Assembly: GCA_033239125.1 (NCBI GenBank) | Contig: BSWB01000004.1 | Coordinates: 126,737,235-126,801,234, forward strand | From: Fagopyrum homotropicum | Taxonomy: Eukaryota > Streptophyta > Magnoliopsida > Caryophyllales > Polygonaceae | DNA length: 64,000 nucleotides | Direction: 5' to 3' | Shown here: piece after piece, positions 57,845 to 64,000 of the stretch | Layout of the letters: each line of letters begins with the position of its first letter | Numbering within the stretch: position 1 is the stretch's first letter | Translations under genes and position numbers: made by a program | The notes under the pieces: generated by a model | Told to the model about the DNA's origin: nothing | The model's database searches: none | The model's input: only the letters and a program-made list of their open reading frames with translations

Positions 57845-59291
57845 TCATGTCAACCAATCCTTTACAAGTTTTCCTTTAGCAACGAAACAACCCGTATTCT
57901 TCCTGTCTATCCTTACTGGACTTCTTGTCCGATGCATCAGCTCTCTCACCAGAGCCTTAACAGGTGACTCCCCCTGAGTCTTACTGTGTTTTCCCTTACC
58001 ACAAACTACCAACACCTCATTTGGAGTTTCGTATTTTCCAGAGACGAATCTGAACTGCAACTCTTTCATCCACTGAAGCATTATCAAGAAAGATGTACTT
58101 AGATGCATTCCATGCAAATCAAGTTTTGACCTACAACTATCCCATTCAATTATCTGCTCCAAAACTGCAGATCCTAACAGCTCTTTTACCAGCAGAGCCT
58201 CATCACCTGTTAAACTATCTAGCAAATCCTCTATTGATACTGGGCAAGTCTTGAAATTCAGTGACATGGATATGAGGGTTGGACATGAGTTCAACACGGA
58301 ATTGTAGGTCCGAATTGACAAGTCTATATTATAGACTTTCATTTTCCTTAACCATAGAACCATTTGGGACAGATTGTTGTGCTCACCATAGCAAGAAAGA
58401 AGCATGTTTGCACTTACTGTATCCAACGGAAACCCTTCACTTTCCATTCTGGCAACACTCTTCACCATCTCGTCAAAATGTCCCAACCTTCCATATCCTT
58501 CCACAATGGACCTAAACTGAGAAGCAGCCGGTTTTACACCAAGGCAAAGCATTTCATCAATTATCTGCTCAGCTTTGTCAGGAGAACCGATAACGCATAA
58601 CCCTCCAATAAGAGAGTCATACACCCTTCTCCTAATACTGGTGGAAGATGATCCAGAGATTATCTCCTTCAAACAATCATAGGCATGAAAGAATCCTCTC
58701 TCTGATTTGTTTTTGGCGTGAGATTCAAGCAAATTGCAGTAGAATGAGACAAGCTCTCTTTTGCTGCAACAACAGTTGGAAATTGTATCTGAAATTACAA
58801 TATCAGCTTCTTCAAATTGGGATTGTTTGTACATCAATCCAACGACGTCAGCAACCAGCTTTGAGTTCCAGGTGAACCAAGAAGCTTCTTTTAGCCTTGT
58901 ATATAACTGCACATGCCAAAACCAGATGTATTCGGGTTTAGTGCACAGTGAATGCTGCAATGAAAAATCCAAGTAAGGCAGTATAACTTACTGGAAAAGC
59001 AAGATAAGACATATTGGAACCGGGAGTGTTTGGAGAAAGGAGATACAAAAGGGTGCTGAGAGTAACATGTTTGGGTGAAGATGCAACAAATTTGCTAATA
59101 ATGCGGTTCGCGACAGAAACATCTCCTGAAGCTGATGAGGCAATGGAGGTGAGGAAGCGCTGACCTTGTTTCGTTAGCGTGCACTGCACTTTTGATGACA
59201 ATGGTGATAAAGGCATACGAAAATGATGTGACCGGTGACATAGTAAACGGTTCCATTGCAAATCAATTGATGATGTCAAACTCATTGTCAT
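57845..59291 (-). CDS. PPR-SMR protein, At2g17033-like (2 exons, 453 aa)
   Basis: RNA-binding pentatricopeptide protein, predicted in plastids; its target is unknown. Exon 1 is 59291-58992 (100 codons) and exon 2 is 58906-57845. The 85-nt intron (GTAAGT...GTGCAG) joins LAFP to LYTRLKEASWF, which restores the continuity seen in the Arabidopsis relative. The N-terminus is rich in Ser and Arg, fitting a transit peptide. About four PPR-like helical repeats run from about 195 to 305 (VYDSLIGGLCVIGSPDKAEQ; FRSIVEGYGRLGHFDEMVKS; NMLLSCYGEHNNLSQMVLWL). A C-terminal SMR domain has LDLHG at 362-366 and GKGKHS at 403-408, then IDRKNTGCFVAKGKLVKDWL at the end. An ATG two codons further in (59285) is also possible. 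The assignment to the At2g17033 family is from remembered similarity. Confidence 0.9.
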
Positions 59292-59908
59292 GAATTCCTG
59301 TTTCACTCAACCAGGGGTTCTTTAGTTCAGAAATAATCTGAGAACCTTTTAAATCACAACATGAGATCCTATCCTGAGTTTTGGGAAAAAGTAAAGGATT
59401 ATTTATACAAAATCACTCCTTAAATACACATTTTTCCGTAAGACCACCCATGTAATAGGAATTGCAAGAATAACAACTAGGAAGAAATTTGCCCTTCAAC
59501 TGCAACTAGCCTATTAGGAAAAGGAACTTACTGAGGTTGTAATGTCATATTACAGATCCACCATTATAAGTCTTCAAGAAGACATGTGAAGTTGGAAGAA
59601 TTACCCGTGAGTAGCAATTTGGTTTTGCAACTGAATAAAAGGGGAAGTATTCAGTTAGGATCTGAGGTGAGCATTGTATAAATGAGAGTTGAAAGCCTGA
59701 TGGATAGAATGATAGGGGAACCTAGACAGATGTGACAGATACAATGCAATATAAATTACATCTGATTGATCTTTGTTTGGCAGAAAGTTGAGAAGCAATT
59801 GCCTCATACACAGAAATCCAGGAACAGTGTTTTCAACCACAACTCAAGCACACCTGAAAAGCTTTGCAACGCTAGTCAGGGTTGGGAAAATGATTCTATT
59901 TGATGATT

Positions 59909-60115
59909 TCACATAGAACATGTATTGAAACTCAAAAGAATAACTTGACATGAATAGGAGCATGAGGGAATCAGATATCCGCATTGATAGGGCAGACAAG
60001 TTATAAAGAAGAAGAAGAAGAAGAGAGCATACTTGGAGATGGCGGGCGTTGTCCGATAGAGAGGGAGCGAGGCAAAGAGCGCAGGTGAGAGATGAAACTG
60101 TTCGAGGCTAGCCAT
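59909..60115 (-). other. Possible 5' leader exon or upstream ORF of the PPR-SMR gene
   Basis: A minus ATG at 60115 opens MASLEQFHLSPALFASLPLY, with a possible splice donor CCAA/GTATGC near 60033. Two acceptor-like sites (TTTTCAG near 59853, GAAACAG near 59298) lie downstream, but joining to either gives an early stop. It is therefore more likely untranslated leader with an upstream ORF, or chance, than the true N-terminus. Confidence 0.25.
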
Positions 60116-60119
60116 CAAT

Positions 60120-61300
60120 TATCATCAGATATCGTACTCTCAAGTCTCAACGATCCTGGGGAGCAAATCACTCTTTTCGGGAAATATTGAAGGGCTATAC
60201 GGGCTCGAACCGTAGGCCTTGTCGGTCAAACTCATTATAACTCAAACTTTATTATTATGCCAAACTCGGAAAAATAATACAAGCTTTGAAATTTTTTATG
60301 CCACTAATGATTTTCGAGCTTATAATGACTTGATTTCCACTTGATAAACATGGTTTTTCTCCTCTCATCTTGAATATATTTACAAATTTAGGAGCAACCT
60401 AAGTTAGGGTCGGGCTAGAACAAAAACATGTATATGAACCATCTGGGTTTGACCAATGCATCCTGTCTTACTTTGACCTTAATCGTTGCACATACCGTAA
60501 CAAAATCTGGATGAGCTTTCTGACGGGCTTGTATGTATCGGATTTTATTTTAGGTAAAATTTTGTACTTTAAAAACAATAGGCACTATAAATTTTACATT
60601 AAAACTGTAATTCAAGTGTCCTTACATTATAAACGAGAGGGTATGTCTTTTTAGAGACATCTGATAAACGAGAGGGTATGTGTGACCCGAAAATCGAGAA
60701 AATTTGTAATTTATGACTATGAGTTTGTAAACTATGTGAAACCGAGGGAGCGAGAGGAGAGGACATCGTTAGGCGATAAGATTCGTGAATTTCAAATTGA
60801 ATTTGTGAGGATCGAACTTGGTGGTGGGATCTAACATGGATTAAAGTTTTTAAATAAATAGTAAATTGCACAATATCACCTCTTAATTGCCTATTTTCAA
60901 TTTAACTCCTCTTATAAATTTCTTCTCATTTAACCAACTCTTATTTTATTTCTATTAACAAACCACCAAAACGTTCACAATTCGTCAAGTATTTGTACAA
61001 TGTACACAGACCCTCAAAAAATTTAATGAGTTTGATTTGTCTGATTTTATTAAATTTAAAGTTCTAGAAAGAAAAAAAAATTGTATTTTTAATGAAACCT
61101 TAACCCAATGAACCAAAATAGTATCAACAAAATTTATTTTTATCTCCATTGTCAATAGTATTCTCTGCCTAATCAGTCTTGGCAACATCCACATGTACAT
61201 ACTCTTATTAGATTTTAATAATAGATTAATCTCGGACAAAAGTCTTTCTTCCTCACAAAGCAAAATGTATCTAACAAAATATCTTCTTTCTAATGATAGT
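60120..61300. other. AT-rich spacer
   Basis: No gene is supported. A direct repeat ATAAACGAGAGGGTATGT occurs at about 60629 and 60664. A lone tRNA T-arm-like hairpin near 60197 is not part of a tRNA. Confidence 0.4.
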
Positions 61301-61301
61301 G

Positions 61302-61443
61302 GTAGATAAATATAACGGTAACGTTATATACGGAAACTAACATATAACACACTAATTATATATATACTAGAAGGTTTAGAATAGTCTTCTTAAAGATTTA
61401 GAATAAAATGAATATCGACTTTCTTGCCGTACTGATAATGACG

Positions 61444-61499
<56 letters not shown>

Positions 61500-61560
61500 T
61501 AAATATAACGGTAACTTTATATACGGAAACTAACATATATATATACACACTAATTACATA
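61302..61560. repeat. Direct repeat flanking a (TA)n run
   Basis: GATAAATATAACGGTAACGT and the following TATATACGGAAACTAACATATA at about 61303-61350 recur, with one change, at about 61498-61545. Between them is a (TA)n tract at 61447-61495. This may be part of a copia LTR, since the adjacent copia end would place an LTR here. Confidence 0.6.
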
Positions 61561-61593
61561 AAATTCTATAAGCATGATATGGAGGATTCTTGA

Positions 61594-61790
61594 CACTCCT
61601 CATCAAGCTCGTGCATGAATATCCCGAATGCCTAGTTTGCGTAAAAGGTAAATAAATTGTTGTTGACCCAACGTTGTTGTAAAGATATCCACAAGCTGAT
61701 TTTCAGAACGGATATGTAACGTACATATTGTCCCATTTTGAACTTCGTCTCGCACCACGTGACAATTGACGAGGCTAAACACCTATGGTC
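61594..61790 (-). pseudogene. 3' end of a Ty1/copia pol (RNase H end)
   Basis: The minus strand reads HVVRDEVQNGTICTLHIRSE, then NQLVDIFTTTLGQQQFIYLL and RKLGIRDIHA followed by a stop. This is the usual end of plant copia polyproteins (HFVREKV...QLADIFTK...KLGI). Just beyond, GAGGAGTGTCAAGAATCC looks like a polypurine tract and the start TG of a 3' LTR reaching toward lower coordinates. The rest of pol is missing, replaced by unrelated LTR sequence. Confidence 0.7.
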
Positions 61791-61853
61791 GTTGTTTTTT
61801 TAGCTTAAGTCAAAGTAGTTACCTAACGTTACACTAAGTGGAATGTAACCAAA

Positions 61854-61879
61854 TGGGGTGGGGGAGGGGGGGGGGTTGG
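61854..61879 (+). repeat. G-rich tract
   Basis: Runs of 4, 6 and 11 G separated by single T or A bases, a potential G-quadruplex, near the junction between the copia remnant and the next LTR. Confidence 0.85.
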
Positions 61880-61899
61880 AAAGACAAGAACAAAACAAA

Positions 61900-63207
61900 A
61901 TCAAGTAAAGATGTGATAATAGAACGGAGAAAAGACATACACTAGGTTGAGTCTTTGCACACTACTTTGGTTGGTTCTTTTTATAAGATATTCATCAATG
62001 TTTCGTCTTGATCTTAGATATGTGTTGATCCAACCAGCATCAACACAACTTAACAAGATTAGTGATCCGTAAACCTACAAGATCAAAGCACAAGTCAGCA
62101 TTTTAACAAAGACAAAGAGATAAAGAATGCATAAACACGACTAGACTTTCTTTATAATTATATTCATTTTCCTTTAAGTAATTACAACCAGTTTTCACCT
62201 AAAGGGTTACTACTAGATTAAGGACCTGAACCCGAAATCAATTAATCCTAGTTCTTTGCATGCAATTAGACACTTAAGGTGATCAATCTAAGTGGTAAGA
62301 AACATGCAAACATAAGTTAAAGCTCAAGGAATATAACACATATGACTGAATAATACTTATATTGATAAAGACTTACAACCAAAGCAGCAATGCAGCTTCA
62401 AAACAACCCAATGTAGGAAGGAAACTTAGAAACTCATTACACTTGGAAGTAAGGGAAATAGAGCTTAAGTGGGAAAATGATGGATGATTCTAGCAATCAG
62501 CCATAACTCTATTTATACTACAATTGACAGTAAATGGGAGTAAATAGATGTCCTAAACAACCACCTTTAATGCCATAAAGGTGGTGCAAACAGCTGGAGT
62601 AAAATCTTCTGGCGCTTAAACCGCGGGGGCGGGCTTGCACGACCGCAAGGGCGGTTTAGGCCAAAACGTTTGATCTTCTTCTTGGCCACAGGGGTGGCCT
62701 GGAAATCCCGCAGGGGCGGGTCTTTAATGCTCTCCAAACGTCTGACTCTTCATCTTCATGTCGTTTCTGATGTCGAGCCGTAGGGGCGGCCCAATGTCAC
62801 CGCAAGGGCGTTGACACTAACTCTTCGGCTTCACAGCTCCGTAGGATGGTCCGCAGGCAGAGGCGCATGGACGCCGGCTTCGCTTCTTCAGAGTGAGTCA
62901 CCGTAGGGGCGTCCAGAGGCGGCCGCAGGGGCGGTGACATGCTTGTTCCGGGCGTTGGCGAAGGCGTAAGCTGCGTTCCGGAGTGTAGTGCCACCCGCAG
63001 GGGTGGTGACACTGCTCCACGGGGCGGTGTGGCACCAGAAACTTGTCTTCATGAATGATCTTTTAACTCCCAAGTGTTGCTAACATCTTCTTTTGCTTCA
63101 TTTGGACTTATCCTTCTGGATTAAAATGTTAGTAACACAAACCGACTCTAAGACACTAAAAAGACGCTAAAAACTATACTAATTGATAGTGATTCCATCA
63201 CCTATCA
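61900..63207 (-). mobile_element. LTR of another Athila-like element (left edge approximate)
   Basis: The right edge reads CACCTATCA followed by AACTCCCCCATACTTAGACC. This is directly comparable to TATCA followed by AAATACCCCATACGTGTCCC at the right edge of the 3' LTR at 11784, so it is the start of a 3' LTR with its polypurine tract, in minus orientation. A minus-strand TATA box (TATAAATA) lies near 62511-62518. From 62625 to 63035 the LTR becomes G/C-rich and packed with CCGCAGGGGCGG-like words. The left boundary was not found. Confidence 0.6.
62625..63035. repeat. Cluster of CCGCAGGGGCGG-type words
   Basis: About a dozen variants (CCGCGGGGGCGGGC, CCGCAAGGGCGG, CCACAGGGGTGG, CCGTAGGGGCGG, CCGCAGGGGTGG) are spaced 30-60 bp apart in otherwise unremarkable LTR sequence. 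The reversed form GCCGCCCCTGCGG is found in the LTR at 4084 and, altered, near 33949. Confidence 0.85.
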
Positions 63208-64000
63208 AACTCCCCCATACTTAGACCTTTTACTCGTCCCGAGTAACACATATAACAACAGTTCAGCAAATAAAAGCCTCGGGAAGCATGGTGCAGAAGA
63301 TAAGATAAAGGAATCAAGAGAAAAGCCTAGGAAGAAAGAGAGAAAAGAGAGAAAATGTGAAGAAAGTGAGAACTACCATCCTTATTGCTCCAAGAGTGAC
63401 CTACCCGGACAACCTCCTTATGACTCCCCTAATTATGCCGCCAACGTCGGAAGGAGAACCTACACTCGGTGTCACTCATTTTGCCAAGGCGCCCTTTCGG
63501 GTTTTCACCTTGCCACTCTTCTTCTTTTCATAATAATCTCACAAATTCCTCACATCCTTCAAGTCCATTTTTGCACCAACCTAGAGTTGGTCGGACCACC
63601 TTCTTTTACCTAAACTGGCCTTTCGGGTTTTCGGTTTATCCAAGGATTTCTTGCCTTTTTCTCAATTTCTTTAGCTTTTTATTTTCTCTTTTTTTGTGAT
63701 TTCTAATTTTTTTTGACTGAATTTCAACAGTGATTACAACTAAAAATGCTCAAAACAAACTCGAATAACTGTACACACAAGATAGTATTCCCTCCCCTAG
63801 ACTTGAAGAACACTTTGCCCTCAAAATGAAAATGAAAGCAAAGATAGTAATGTGGAGAAGGGAAAGAGATGATACCCACTAATGGGATGGTCCGGTGGAC
63901 CATCCGGACCATGCTCCGGAGGATATGGGAAGTGCCGGAAGAAGTGCTCTTGTCGCCGGTAGATCTCATCAATCCGGGACTGCTGTGTGTCCAACCGGTT
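63208..64000 (-). mobile_element. 3' internal end of the Athila-like element, running off the window
   Basis: From 64000 to about 63870 the minus strand reads TQQSRIDEIYRRQEHFFRHF, then PYPPEHGPDGPPDHP. This parallels the tail of the ATHILA-type ORF near 15170-14950 (RIDELTE ... MGYPFDPSQHSYFPPPP). The rest, to the LTR at 63207, is non-coding, with two diverged copies of CCTTTCGGGTTTTC (63493 and 63620). The gag, any pol and the 5' LTR would lie beyond 64000. Confidence 0.55.

Noticed and set aside
59909..60115. MASLEQFHLSPALF frame as the true N-terminus of the PPR-SMR protein
   Set aside because: Both plausible acceptor sites put it out of frame with an early stop; the ATG at 59291 gives a good plastid protein on its own.
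60193..60217. tRNA T-arm-like hairpin on the minus strand (TACGG-TTCGAGC-CCGTA)
   Set aside because: No D-arm, anticodon arm or matching acceptor strand upstream, so not a tRNA gene.
1..64000. CRISPR arrays, prophage or bacterial operon structure
   Set aside because: No spaced direct repeats, ribosome-binding sites or operon-like gene packing; all genes have plant introns or plant-type promoters.

Overview
This window is nuclear DNA from a eudicot plant. It is AT-rich, its genes are split by canonical GT-AG introns, and its spacers are filled with plant-type LTR retrotransposons, MITEs and simple repeats. The species cannot be told from the sequence. Four protein genes can be modelled with confidence: FSD3, a plastid iron superoxide dismutase (+ strand, coding 25569-29553); a class VIII myosin of the ATM1 type (+ strand, 23 coding exons, 37838-50258); PTPA, the PP2A phosphatase activator (- strand, one exon, 51944-53026); and a PPR-SMR protein resembling Arabidopsis At2g17033 (- strand, two exons, 57845-59291). 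The exon phases of all four close without a frameshift. The myosin and PTPA genes converge, with about 1.7 kb between their stop codons. FSD3 and the PPR-SMR protein are both expected in plastids, but nothing suggests linkage by function; this is an ordinary gene-by-gene plant locus, not an operon.

The left 21 kb is a nest of retroelements. A decayed Ty3/gypsy element (LTR to 5124, initiator-Met-type primer site, broken gag to about 6960) is followed by two weaker LTR remnants. Next comes a tandem array of about four units of roughly 485 bp, derived from a plant RNase H-like (RVT_3) domain. This array was split by a structurally complete Athila-type element at 10037-19807 (- strand). That element has LTRs of 1748 and 1749 bp, a 5-bp target duplication GAAGA, and a perfect tRNA-Asp primer site. 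It has gag and an ATHILA ORF but no visible reverse transcriptase or integrase. Inside it sits a solo LTR of the same family in the opposite orientation (13003-14742), with its own target duplication ATGCA.

From 21.6 to 25 kb there are terminal-inverted-repeat elements: a Tourist-like MITE, then a 2.3 kb PIF/Harbinger-like element with TAA duplications that carries two further nested elements. Its right end lies less than 200 bp from the likely FSD3 5' UTR. From 30 to 37 kb there are gypsy and RNase H remnants, a solo LTR related to the one at 3.9-5.1 kb, and an unclassified repeat region. A non-autonomous hAT-like element (45654-47392, 8-bp duplication AGATATGT) sits in intron 17 of the myosin gene.

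The right end (53-64 kb) is mostly sparse spacer. It holds a possible CEP-like peptide remnant at 56.3-56.6 kb, a copia fragment, and the 3' LTR and 3' internal end of another Athila-like element that runs off the window. No new multi-gene system was found. The most unusual signals are the self-nested, pol-less Athila element, the interrupted RNase H-domain array, short motifs repeated throughout two LTR families, and local copies of exon sequence inside myosin introns.
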